Positions 1 to 5,396 are shown, numbered from the stretch's first letter. The stretch: DNA of 6,364 nt from CBDBFH01 sp965204775 (GCA_965204775.1 CBDBFH010000013.1:1-6364); one strand, 5' to 3'. Numbers and translations: made by a program. The notes: a model not told the origin generated them from the letters alone.

Positions 1-279
1 GACGCCTGGAACTGCGCCTGGCTCGATCCGCGCTTCCGGGACTGGAACATCGAGAGCTGCCTGCCCGCAATCGTCGCGCCGCTGCTGGCCTTTCAGGGCG
101 AAGACGATCCTTACGGGACCAGCGCCCAGACCGACCGGATCGCGGCGCAGGTGTCGGGGCCGGCGGAGGTGATGCTGCTTCCCGGCTGCGGCCACACGCC
201 CTGGCGCGAAGCGGCGGAGCCCGTCGCCGCGGCGCTTGCGGCCTTCACGATGCGGCTTGCGGGCGCTCTTCCCCGGTAA
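1..279 (+). CDS. Alpha/beta hydrolase, C-terminal part (partial, 5' end outside window)
   Basis: Frame 1 is open from the first base and gives 92 residues before TAA at 277-279. The fragment has the typical end of an alpha/beta-hydrolase fold. A hydrophobic strand leads into FQGEDDPYG (fragment residues 31-39), where the acidic triad residue is expected (D35 or D36). About 30 residues later, PGCGHTPW (61-68) carries the likely catalytic histidine H65. The nucleophile elbow lies outside the window, so the substrate class (esterase, haloalkane or C-C bond hydrolase) cannot be told. The last 35 bp overlap the 3' end of the convergent ABC ATPase gene. The family assignment is firm at fold level only. 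Confidence 0.82.
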   Translation, partial: DAWNCAWLDPRFRDWNIESCLPAIVAPLLAFQGEDDPYGTSAQTDRIAAQVSGPAEVMLLPGCGHTPWREAAEPVAAALAAFTMRLAGALPR

Positions 280-958
280 GGCCGTACCAGTCGCGATACA
301 GCGCCTCCACGGCGGCCGGGTCGCTGCGGGCCTCACGGTCGAGCGGCGAGCCGCGGTCGGAGACGATGCGGGCCGGATGCCCGCCGAGTTCCAGTATCCG
401 GTCTGCGACCGCCAGCGCCTCGCGCCGGTCATGGGTTGCCATCAGCGCCGCTGCGGCAGTGCGGTCCAGCAATTGCACCAGCAGGCGGCGGATGCCGGCT
501 GCGGTCTCCGGGTCGAGCGACACCAGCGGTTCGTCCAGCAGGATAAGCGCCGGCTCGACCGCCAGAGCGCGCGCCAGGGCCACCCGGCGCTGCATACCGA
601 GCGAAATCTTTTCCGGGAACGAATCGGCGGCATCGCCCAGCCCGACTTCGGCGAGGGAGGCGCGCGCGCGGGCAAGATCGCCGGCGCCGGGGATCAACGC
701 GATATTCTGGGCGAGCGAGCGCCAGGGCAGCAGGCGGGGGGTCTGGAAGACCATTGCCGTCTGCCCGGCCGGCCGGAGGATGCGCCCCTCGAAATGGGTG
801 TCGTAACCGGCGATCAGGCCGAAAAGCGTGCTCTTGCCGATGCCGGAAGCGCCAAGCAGCACGGCGCGTTCGCCCGCTTCGAGCCGAAACCGGACCTCGC
901 CCAGCACCGCCCGGTCGCCGAAACGCTTGGCGGCGATATCGACTTCAAGGCCGCTCAT
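245..958 (-). CDS. ABC transporter ATP-binding protein, NitT/TauT type
   Basis: The 237-residue protein would be the cytoplasmic ATPase that powers the importer encoded with it. Visible motifs are Walker A GASGIGKST (36-44), the Q-loop FQTPRLLPW (71-79), Walker B ALILLDE (137-143), the D-loop SLD (147-149) and the switch histidine in ATHD (H176). The signature motif is degenerate: ISLGM at 118-122 replaces LSGGQ, although the following QRRVALARAL is normal. The start at 958 is chosen because MSGLEVDI begins the normal first strand of the domain and its ATG overlaps the permease TGA as ATGA, indicating coupled translation. The frame stays open further upstream, but that part lies inside the permease gene and has no ABC character. 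The small size and PRLLPW Q-loop fit the nitrate/sulfonate/taurine-type importer ATPases. Confidence 0.92.
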   Translation of the reverse strand: MSGLEVDIAAKRFGDRAVLGEVRFRLEAGERAVLLGASGIGKSTLFGLIAGYDTHFEGRILRPAGQTAMVFQTPRLLPWRSLAQNIALIPGAGDLARARASLAEVGLGDAADSFPEKISLGMQRRVALARALAVEPALILLDEPLVSLDPETAAGIRRLLVQLLDRTAAAALMATHDRREALAVADRILELGGHPARIVSDRGSPLDREARSDPAAVEALYRDWYGLTGEERPQAAS

Positions 959-1704
959 CGGCGCCACCGGGAGGCGTGCCGTTCCCACGGTTCGAAGATG
1001 AAGAGTTCGATGGCCTGGACGACGATGATGAAACCGACCGTGTAGGCGAGGATGGTCGCGACATCGAATAACTGGAAATAGACATGCAGCTGGAAGCCGA
1101 CGCCGTCGGGCCGGCCCAGCAATTCGACCACCAGCACGATTTTCCAGACCAGGGCGAGGCCGTTGCGCGCCGCCACCGCGAAGAACGGGGCGAGTTGCGG
1201 CAGGATGACATGCCGCAAGCGCTGCATTGGCGGCAGCCGGTAAACGTGGGCCATTTCCGCCAGATCGCGGGAAAGCGACCGCGCGCCCTCGCGCAGGGTC
1301 GCCGCCACATTGGGAATCTTGTTGATCGCCACGGCGGAGACAGCGGCTGTCTCGGTCAGGCCGAACCACACATAACAGAGGATGATGACAACCAGCGCCG
1401 GAATGTTCAGCAGCAGGGTGAGCCAGCCGCCGAACACATTGTCCACGATGGACCGGACGCCCAGGGCGAGGCCGATGGCGCTGCCGATCACCATGGCGAG
1501 GAAGAAGGCCGCCGCGACCCGGGCAAGCGTTATCAGCAAATGCCCGAAATAGTCGGCCTGCTCCACCTGGACGACGAATGCGGCCCAGACTGCGACGGGG
1601 CCCGGCAGCACGTCGCTGGCGACAATCTCCGCTGCAACGGCCCAGATCAGCACCAGCCCTGCAAGCGAGGCCGCCTGCAGGGCCAGGCGGCGTCTAGCCG
1701 CCAT
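955..1704 (-). CDS. ABC transporter permease, NitT/TauT (BPD_transp_1) type
   Basis: This 249-residue inner-membrane protein is the usual size for nitrate/sulfonate/taurine-type permeases. Hydrophobic segments lie near residues 11-29, 58-82, 95-114, 173-195 and 217-236. The cytoplasmic coupling (EAA) loop is at 150-169: EMAHVYR, then a basic stretch and HVILP. The normally conserved Gly of EAAxxxG is Arg here. The start ATG at 1704 lies 11 bp inside the end of the binding-protein gene, and the stop TGA overlaps the ATPase start, so the three genes look like one polycistronic unit. No strong Shine-Dalgarno sequence precedes the ATG, consistent with translational coupling. It should form a homodimeric channel with the ATPase. 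The family is clear, the cargo unknown. Confidence 0.92.
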   Translation of the reverse strand: MAARRRLALQAASLAGLVLIWAVAAEIVASDVLPGPVAVWAAFVVQVEQADYFGHLLITLARVAAAFFLAMVIGSAIGLALGVRSIVDNVFGGWLTLLLNIPALVVIILCYVWFGLTETAAVSAVAINKIPNVAATLREGARSLSRDLAEMAHVYRLPPMQRLRHVILPQLAPFFAVAARNGLALVWKIVLVVELLGRPDGVGFQLHVYFQLFDVATILAYTVGFIIVVQAIELFIFEPWERHASRWRR

Positions 1705-2662
1705 CGACCGCCGGCGCTGCGAACAGGGATTCGTCGAAGACTCCGGCCTGTTCCTTGAAGGCCGGCGGGGCGTTGTCGATCAGCAATTGATGCAGCAGCC
1801 CGGCGGACTTCAGGTCAGCCTCGCCCCATTCTCCCGGGATACCGGCGCGGAAATGGTCCCGGAGCGTGATGAACGCCTTGTCATCCTTGGGCTTCATGCG
1901 GGGGCGCAGCACCTCCCACTCGGCATCATCGTCCGCCAGGAGCGTTTGTGCGGCCCGCACCGAGCGCAGGAAAGCCGCGACCGCCTTGGCGTTGCCGCGC
2001 GTCCGGTTCCAGACAAAGCCGATCAGCGAGGGCGCCGGCTCAATGCCGAGCGCTGCGAGGGCGTCGGTGACGCCGAGCAGACGCGTATTGCCGGCGGCCT
2101 CCATCTTGGCGGCCCAATGCCAGAAGGTGGAGACGGCATCCACTTCGCTGATCTGCAATTGCTTGCTCATCAGGGGCGGCGCACCGAACAGCGCCTCGGT
2201 CTCCGCGGCCAGCTCGAAGCCGCAATCCTTGCGCGCCAGCGCCTGCAGCACCAGCCAGCTCTTGTCGAACTCCCCGCCGACAATGCCGACCTTGCGCCCG
2301 CGCAGGTCGCAAAGGCCATCGACATCGCCGCGCGTCATCAATGCGCCCAGCGCAACAGAGTAGGGCGAGAACCCGAGATCGACGCCCTTCTCGCGCTGGC
2401 GCAGCGCCCAGACCCAGTCGGTCACCATCAGGTCGGCGTCGCCGGACTGGAAGGCGATCGTCGTAGCCGCCTTGCCGGCCAGCCCCACGACCTCCAGCTT
2501 GTAGCCTTCCTTGCTGTCAAGGCCGTGTCTGGAAATCGTGTCCATCAACCAGTTGACGGTGCCGAATTTCAGCACCGCGATGCGAAGCGCGGGCGCCTCC
2601 GCATGGGCGAAACCGGTGAAGAGCAGCAGAGCGGTTGTCAGAATCAACCGGCATGAGCGCAT
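1694..2662 (-). CDS. ABC transporter periplasmic substrate-binding protein, NitT/TauT-like
   Basis: The first gene of the importer operon encodes 322 residues. The N-terminus MRSCRLILTTALLLFTGFAHA is a clear Sec signal peptide with predicted cleavage after AHA (residue 21). The mature part starts with LRIAVLKFGTVNW, then LEVVGLAGKAATTIAFQSGDADLMVTDW and LRGRKVGIVGG, the strand-and-loop pattern of type 2 periplasmic binding proteins of the SsuA/TauA/NrtA group. Trp residues (W38, VTDWVW, FWHWAA) are plausible ligand-pocket residues, by inference. The frame is open upstream to 2932, but the ATG at 2662 is chosen because it puts the signal peptide at the N-terminus and has a GGAG about 9 bases upstream (minus strand, 2672-2675). 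The ligand cannot be assigned from sequence: sulfonate, nitrate, thiamine-precursor or another small molecule remain possible. Confidence 0.9.
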   Translation of the reverse strand: MRSCRLILTTALLLFTGFAHAEAPALRIAVLKFGTVNWLMDTISRHGLDSKEGYKLEVVGLAGKAATTIAFQSGDADLMVTDWVWALRQREKGVDLGFSPYSVALGALMTRGDVDGLCDLRGRKVGIVGGEFDKSWLVLQALARKDCGFELAAETEALFGAPPLMSKQLQISEVDAVSTFWHWAAKMEAAGNTRLLGVTDALAALGIEPAPSLIGFVWNRTRGNAKAVAAFLRSVRAAQTLLADDDAEWEVLRPRMKPKDDKAFITLRDHFRAGIPGEWGEADLKSAGLLHQLLIDNAPPAFKEQAGVFDESLFAAPAVDGG

Positions 2663-2764
2663 GAATTTGGTCTCCGTTTGCGTTTGCGGGCGCATCATAG
2701 CGATTCTCGGCGGCATCGCCAGAACGCTGTGCCGGACTCCCGGACGTTGCCCGGCCTCCCCCTT

Positions 2765-2891
2765 GTCACCCCGGATCTGGTCCGGGGGCCGGCTCCGGTT
2801 CTCTCCGCAGCCTCGAACGGTCTGTCCGTTCTCCACCACCTGCGGCGGCGTTGCGTATCCGGGATGGACCCCTGCCTTCGCGGGGGGTGAC
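2765..2891. repeat. Alphaproteobacterial intergenic palindromic element
   Basis: The element is bounded by inverted ends GTCACCCC (2765-2772) and GGGGTGAC (2884-2891). Each end carries its own small hairpin: CCCCGGA/TCCGGGG around a 5-base loop at 2769-2787, and CCCC...GGGG around TGCCTTCGCG near 2869-2887. Inside is the phrase TATCCGGGATGGACCCCTGC, of a kind that recurs between genes in many alphaproteobacterial genomes. Such elements are non-coding and probably act at RNA level or as small non-autonomous mobile repeats. The family resemblance is from memory, while the inverted ends and hairpins are read directly. Confidence 0.65.
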
Positions 2892-3000
2892 GGATGAACG
2901 CGGTAGCGAGCCCAAATGCCAAACGGAGACACTCGCGGATGTCGTGCCTCTTTGCCCTGCCGGCGTCATCGTGGCAGGATGGCGGCAGGCTGTATCCGAC

Positions 3001-3010
3001 AGGAGAGAGG
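3001..3010 (+). promoter_or_regulatory. Ribosome-binding site of the peroxiredoxin-like gene
   Basis: The purine run AGGAGAGAGG ends two bases before the ATG at 3013. The AGGAG core (3001-3005) lies 7 bases from the start codon, close to the ideal distance. This strong site fixes the start of the interrupted gene. It argues that the first 44 codons before the in-frame TGA are really translated and are not a decayed leader. Confidence 0.75.
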
Positions 3011-3012
3011 TC

Positions 3013-3483
3013 ATGGGAGAGAAGCTGGGTATCGGCGCTTCGTTTCCGACGCTTTCGCTGACTGTGCTGGACCAGGGGCCGGTCTCCGTGCCTTCCGGAA
3101 TGGCGGGCGGATGGAAGGTCGTGCTGTTCTACCGCGGCCATTGGTGACCCTATTGCCGCCGTCAGTTGGACGGCTTCCAGGAATTGCGGGCCGAGTTCGA
3201 GGCGCGCGGAGTCTCGATCCTCGCGGGCAGCGTGGATGACGAGGGCAATGCGCGCAAGATCGCCGAGGGCAAGAGTTTTCCGTTCGCCTACGGCATGACG
3301 CGCGGCCATGGGGACCAGATCGGAGCCTGGTGGGAGGACCGGCGCAGCATCATCCAGCCGTCGGAGTTCATTCTTGACGAAACCGGGGCGGTCCAGGCGT
3401 CAAGCTACAGCGACGGCCCGCTCGGCCGCATGGACGCCGCGGACGTCATCCGGCTGATAGACCTCTACAAGTCCCGCCGCTAA
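3013..3483 (+). CDS. Candidate selenoprotein: peroxiredoxin-like (AhpC/TSA, thioredoxin-fold) with in-frame TGA at residue 45
   Basis: Read through the TGA at 3145-3147, the gene encodes 156 residues and ends at TAA. The TGA falls at X in VVLFYRGHWXPYCRRQL. Thioredoxin-fold peroxiredoxin-like proteins have FYRGHWCPYCRRQL there, so the TGA replaces the first, nucleophilic cysteine, and C48 is the resolving residue of a U-P-Y-C centre. The fold continues normally after the TGA: an amphipathic helix (LDGFQELRAEFEARG), VSILAGSVDD, the PFAYGM region, PSEFILDETGAVQ (strand plus turn typical of AhpC/TSA proteins) and a C-terminal helix to 156. There is no frameshift and no second stop. The base after TGA is C, a leaky context, and a SECIS-like hairpin follows. 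The likely role is a cytosolic thiol-dependent peroxidase or oxidoreductase, as there is no signal peptide. Alternatives are a nonsense mutation in a cysteine gene or a sequencing error. Confidence 0.85.
3145..3147 (+). other. Predicted selenocysteine codon (UGA)
   Basis: This TGA is the only stop in the 157-codon frame from 3013 to 3483, and it lies between codons for Trp44 and Pro46 where Cys is expected. TGC to TGA is a single-base change, so a nonsense mutation alone could explain it. The exact catalytic position together with the downstream hairpin favours selenocysteine. Confidence 0.8.
3158..3174 (+). promoter_or_regulatory. Bacterial SECIS-like hairpin
   Basis: GCCGTC (3158-3163) pairs perfectly with GACGGC (3169-3174) around the loop AGTTG (3164-3168). 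The stem begins 10 bases after the UGA, and the loop 16 bases after it. In the E. coli fdhF SECIS, as I recall it, the upper stem starts 11 bases after UGA and the loop carries an essential GU. Here G3165-U3166 is a GU near the loop start, with G as the second loop base. It lies within the coding region, as all classical bacterial SECIS elements do, and would bind SelB. No lower stem is convincing. The geometry is observed, SelB binding is inferred. Confidence 0.75.
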
Positions 3484-3517
3484 CCCGGCAAAGAGTTCCA
3501 CGGCCCCCCGTACCCAG

Positions 3518-3545
3518 CCCTCGTCCCGGAAAGGGGCGAGGGTTT
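3518..3545 (+). terminator. Probable terminator after the selenoprotein candidate
   Basis: CCCTCGTCCC (3518-3527) pairs with GGGGCGAGGG (3533-3542) over 10 bp, with one G-T pair, around the loop GGAAA. It is followed by TTTCCGTTGTTG. It begins 35 bases after the TAA stop. The T-tract is broken, so efficiency is uncertain. The sequence also resembles the hairpin core of the tandem repeat that follows and may be a diverged relative of it. Confidence 0.55.
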
Positions 3546-3573
3546 CCGTTGTTGCGGGAGCGGCGGAGGCAGC

Positions 3574-4131
3574 GCCTCTGCCGGCCGCACCGCCGTCCCC
3601 CTCACCCTTCCCTCTCCCCGAAAGGGGGCGAGGGTATTCTCTGCTGCGGGGAGGGCGGGGGCCTGGCCGCTGTTTTCTCCCCCGCCTTGCAGGGTGGGTG
3701 CCGGGTGGCGGGGTCTTTCTCTCCGCCTGCACCGCCTGCGCCAGCCGCACCACTGGCCCCCTCACCCTTCCCTCTCCCCCGGAGGGGGCGAGGGTTTCTT
3801 CTGCTGCCGGAGGGGGAAGGGGCCTGGCCGCTGTTTGCTCCCTCTCCCTGCAGGGAGAGGGTCGGGGAGAGGGGTCTTTCTCCCCACCTGCACCGCCCGT
3901 GCCAGCCGGACCGCTGGCCCCCTCACCCTTCCCTCTCCCCCGAAGGGGGCGATGGTTTTTTCTGCTGCGGGGAGGGCGGGGGCCTGGCCGCTGTTTTCTC
4001 CCCCGCCTTGCAGGGTGGGTGCCGGGTGGCGGGGTCTTTCTCTCCGCCTGCACCGCCTCTGCCGGCCGCACCGCCGTCCCCCTCACCCTTCCCTCTCTCC
4101 CGGAGGGGGCGATGGTTTTTTCTGCTGCGGG
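3574..4131. repeat. Tandem array of a ~160-bp GC-rich repeat (3 full units and 1 partial)
   Basis: Units run at about 3574-3733, 3734-3894, 3895-4054 and 4055-4131 (partial). The landmark CTCACCCTTC recurs at 3601, 3761, 3922 and 4082, and GCCTGGCCGC at 3661, 3822 and 3982, giving a period of 160-161. Each unit carries a hairpin core of CCCTCACCCTTCCCTCTCCC followed by a purine-rich complement ending GGGCGAGGGT or GGGCGATGGT. Units 1 and 3 are nearly identical across their second half, and the left flanks of units 1 and 4 match, suggesting a ~321-bp higher-order duplication. Unit 2 differs and contains its own palindrome. Long frames open through the array on both strands are products of the period and composition, not genes. 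The core resembles a dispersed intergenic repeat common in proteobacteria. Confidence 0.88.
3840..3861. repeat. Perfect 22-bp palindrome inside repeat unit 2
   Basis: CCCTCTCCCTG is followed directly by its exact reverse complement CAGGGAGAGGG, with no spacer. Units 1 and 3 have the related but imperfect CTCCCCCGCCTTGCAGGGTG at the same place, so the palindrome is either the ancestral form lost in the other units or a repaired version in this one. Confidence 0.8.
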
Positions 4132-4328
4132 ACGGTCCGATGGCGGCCAGCCTCAGCTATATGACCAGGGATCGGGACAACGGCATGGACGCCTCGGCGG
4201 TCATGGCGTCGGTGCGCTATACGCTGGCGCCGGGCGTCGAGTCGCGGACCTCGATCTTCCAGGCCGAGGATGACTCCTTGGGCGCCGAAGGCACCGGCTT
4301 CGTGACCGGTATCAACATCGGTTTCTGA
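4132..4328 (+). pseudogene. 3' remnant of an outer-membrane porin gene
   Basis: The frame ending at TGA 4326-4328 gives about 62 residues from an ATG at 4140. It contains AASLSYMTRDRDNG, then VMASVRYTLAPGVESRTSIFQAEDD and finally GTGFVTGINIGF. Alternating strand patterns, the YTLAPGV turn and a terminal phenylalanine are the hallmarks of the last beta-strands of alphaproteobacterial porins (Porin_4-like), the terminal Phe being the BAM recognition signal. A complete porin would have roughly 300-400 residues. The 5' part is missing and replaced without a gap by the tandem repeat. No signal peptide or ribosome-binding site exists for the 62-residue piece. I infer a gene truncated by repeat insertion or deletion. 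A misassembly across the repeats is an alternative. Confidence 0.7.
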
Positions 4329-4374
4329 TCGGTTATCATGCTGCCTGCGGGCCGCTTCCGGGCGGTCCGCCCCT

Positions 4375-4395
4375 TCTTCCGGCCTGGCCGGAAGA
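4375..4395. terminator. Hairpin downstream of the porin remnant, possible terminator
   Basis: TCTTCCGGC (4375-4383) pairs perfectly with GCCGGAAGA (4387-4395) around a 3-base loop. It starts 47 bases after the porin stop. There is no T-run after it on the + strand, so if it stops transcription it does so weakly or with Rho. It may be the old terminator of the lost porin gene. Confidence 0.45.
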
Positions 4396-4703
4396 CCTTG
4401 GCATCAGTCCCCCTGGTGCCAGCCCGGGGCGGGGCCTGGCGCCGTATCGGTTGAAGGGCAACCGGGCGCCGGCCCCGCCCCGCTCGCGCTGACCGCCCCG
4501 GCGGCTCTTTCCCCCGAAGCGGACAGGGAAAAGGAGGGGTGTCTCTGCATCAACACGACCCCATAGCGCCGGCGCGCGGAATGTGACAATTATGCGTCTT
4601 AGGGACGCATTCGGGCATGGCAAGGCTTGCGCCGGTTTGCGAGTTCGCGGATACCCGCCGCTTTGCTCCCGGACAGGCGGGAGCGCCGCAAGAGCTCCTG
4701 AAA
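4396..4703. other. Non-coding stretch before the Sel1-repeat gene
   Basis: Apart from the large inverted repeat at 4425-4482, I see no supported gene here. CTCTTTCCC (4504-4512) and GGGAAAAGGAG (about 4527-4537) form another loose inverted pair in a C-rich/purine-rich segment that echoes the style of the tandem array. An in-frame ATG for the Sel1 gene at 4617 lies in this stretch but was not chosen. A promoter for the Sel1 gene should lie here, around the only A/T-richer patch near 4580-4605 (GTGACAATTATGCGTCTTAG), but no clear boxes can be assigned. Confidence 0.4.
4425..4482. repeat. Long, very stable GC-rich inverted repeat
   Basis: Three nested stems can be read. CGGGGCGGGGCC (4425-4436) pairs with GGCCCCGCCCCG (4471-4482), 12 bp. 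GGCGCC (4438-4443) pairs with GGCGCC (4465-4470). CGGTTG (4448-4453) pairs with CAACCG (4459-4464) around the loop AAGGG. Only a T bulge and a GTAT bulge interrupt 24 base pairs. No coding frame or T-run accompanies it. It could be a REP-type element, part of a small RNA or a roadblock between the porin remnant and the Sel1 gene. Confidence 0.7.
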
Positions 4704-5396
4704 ATGCGAGAATCGGAACAGGGCAGAAAGGGCAGGATCGCGTTCCGGTTTTCTGGGCCGCTGGCGCTGTTCTGTCTTGCGGCATCGCCGGCCGCGGCCG
4801 ATATGCCGCCGCCCGCCGTGACCTATGGCGACGCCATGCGCTGGTATGCGCGCGCGGCCGAAGCCGGCGACGCCGGTGCGCAGTTCTATCTCGGATATAT
4901 GCATGACCGCGCGCTCCGCGGGACCAATAGCGTGTCGAAAGCCCTTTTCTGGTATCGGCGCGCGGCGTCAGCGGGCGATGTCCGCGCGCAGTTCCGGCTC
5001 GGGCTCCTGTTCGATGCAGACCCGCGTGTGCCGCGCGACCCGGAACGGGCGGAACGCTGGTATGAGGCCGCGGCGGCGCAGGGCCATGCGGAGGCGCGCT
5101 TCAACCTTGCACGGCTGGTCGAAGCCGAAGACGCCCCCCGCGCCGCCCGCCTTTATGAACGCGCCGCGGAGGCCGGCATCGCGCCGGCGGCCTACAATCT
5201 GGCGCTGCTCCGCATCAACGGGCCGGACGAGGTTTACGACCCGTCTGCCGCCTGGCGCTGGGCGCTTCGCGCGGTGGCGATGGGCGCGCCTTCCGCCGAG
5301 GCGCTGCGCGACCGGCTGGCGGCCGTTCTCGATGAGGAAACGCGCGGCGGCCCGCCTGCGCGCCCGCCTGCCGTTCCCGAAGCGGGGCGCCGCTAG
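4704..5396 (+). CDS. Secreted Sel1-repeat (tetratricopeptide-like) protein
   Basis: The 230-residue protein is a chain of alpha-helical Sel1-like repeats, a protein-protein interaction scaffold. A basic N-terminus (RKGRIAFR) and hydrophobic FSGPLALFCLAA are followed by a likely signal-peptidase site at SPAAA-D (residue 32), so a periplasmic location is inferred. Repeats are visible at about 41-75 (YGDAMRWYARAAEAGDAGAQ), 76-112 (KALFWYRRAASAGDVRAQ), 113-143 (RAERWYEAAAAQGHAEARF), 144-178 (RAARLYERAAEAGIAPAAY) and a partial one at 179-201. A Pro/Arg-rich tail follows. The ATG at 4704 is preferred over 4617 because it places the signal peptide near the N-terminus, but neither start has a strong ribosome-binding site. 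The cysteine in LALFC lacks a proper lipobox. No partner is evident from the neighbours. It converges on the DUF1289 gene. Confidence 0.85.
   Translation: MRESEQGRKGRIAFRFSGPLALFCLAASPAAADMPPPAVTYGDAMRWYARAAEAGDAGAQFYLGYMHDRALRGTNSVSKALFWYRRAASAGDVRAQFRLGLLFDADPRVPRDPERAERWYEAAAAQGHAEARFNLARLVEAEDAPRAARLYERAAEAGIAPAAYNLALLRINGPDEVYDPSAAWRWALRAVAMGAPSAEALRDRLAAVLDEETRGGPPARPPAVPEAGRR

Larger units (their letters stand above)
2663..3012. promoter_or_regulatory. Divergent intergenic region between the ABC operon and the selenoprotein candidate
   Basis: This 350-bp gap separates two divergent transcription units, so promoters for both should lie here. I could not identify a convincing -35/-10 pair for either. 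What can be seen is the SBP ribosome-binding site at its left edge, a palindromic repeat element at 2765-2891, and a purine-rich ribosome-binding site (AGGAGAGAGG, 3001-3010) at the right edge. No credible coding region is present. Frames that stay open across it are extensions of the binding-protein gene or by-products of the high GC content. Confidence 0.5.

Noticed and set aside
236..1045. A 269-codon + frame antisense to the ABC ATPase gene
   Set aside because: The opposite strand has all ABC ATPase motifs in order. This frame has no recognisable domain and no ribosome-binding site.
2663..2932. An N-terminal extension of the substrate-binding protein by 90 residues
   Set aside because: The extension translates intergenic palindromic repeat sequence and would bury the signal peptide, whereas the start at 2662 has a Shine-Dalgarno sequence and a terminal signal peptide.
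2695..3309. A 204-codon minus frame across the intergenic region and the 5' half of the peroxiredoxin-like gene
   Set aside because: It translates the palindromic repeat and the antisense strand of the thioredoxin-fold gene, with no protein family character.
3166..3483. A separate short gene starting at TTG 3166 after the in-frame TGA
   Set aside because: The TTG encodes a conserved Leu of the PYCRRQL helix and has no ribosome-binding site. The product would lack half of a thioredoxin fold, so read-through of one gene explains the data better.
3400..4086. A 228-codon minus-strand frame across the tandem repeat
   Set aside because: It overlaps the end of the peroxiredoxin-like gene and consists of translated repeat units; there is no family resemblance and no start signal.
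3574..4131. CRISPR array
   Set aside because: The repeat period is ~160 bp with near-identical sequence across whole units; there are no short repeats separated by unique ~30-bp spacers and no cas genes.
3549..4328. A 259-codon + frame running through the tandem repeat into the porin tail, as a Pro/Gly-rich repeat protein
   Set aside because: Its repeated PHPSLSP-like and FSPPAPP-like phrases are what the non-coding hairpin repeat gives in translation. All three + frames and a minus frame are also open, there is no ribosome-binding site, and only the last ~65 codons resemble a real protein.
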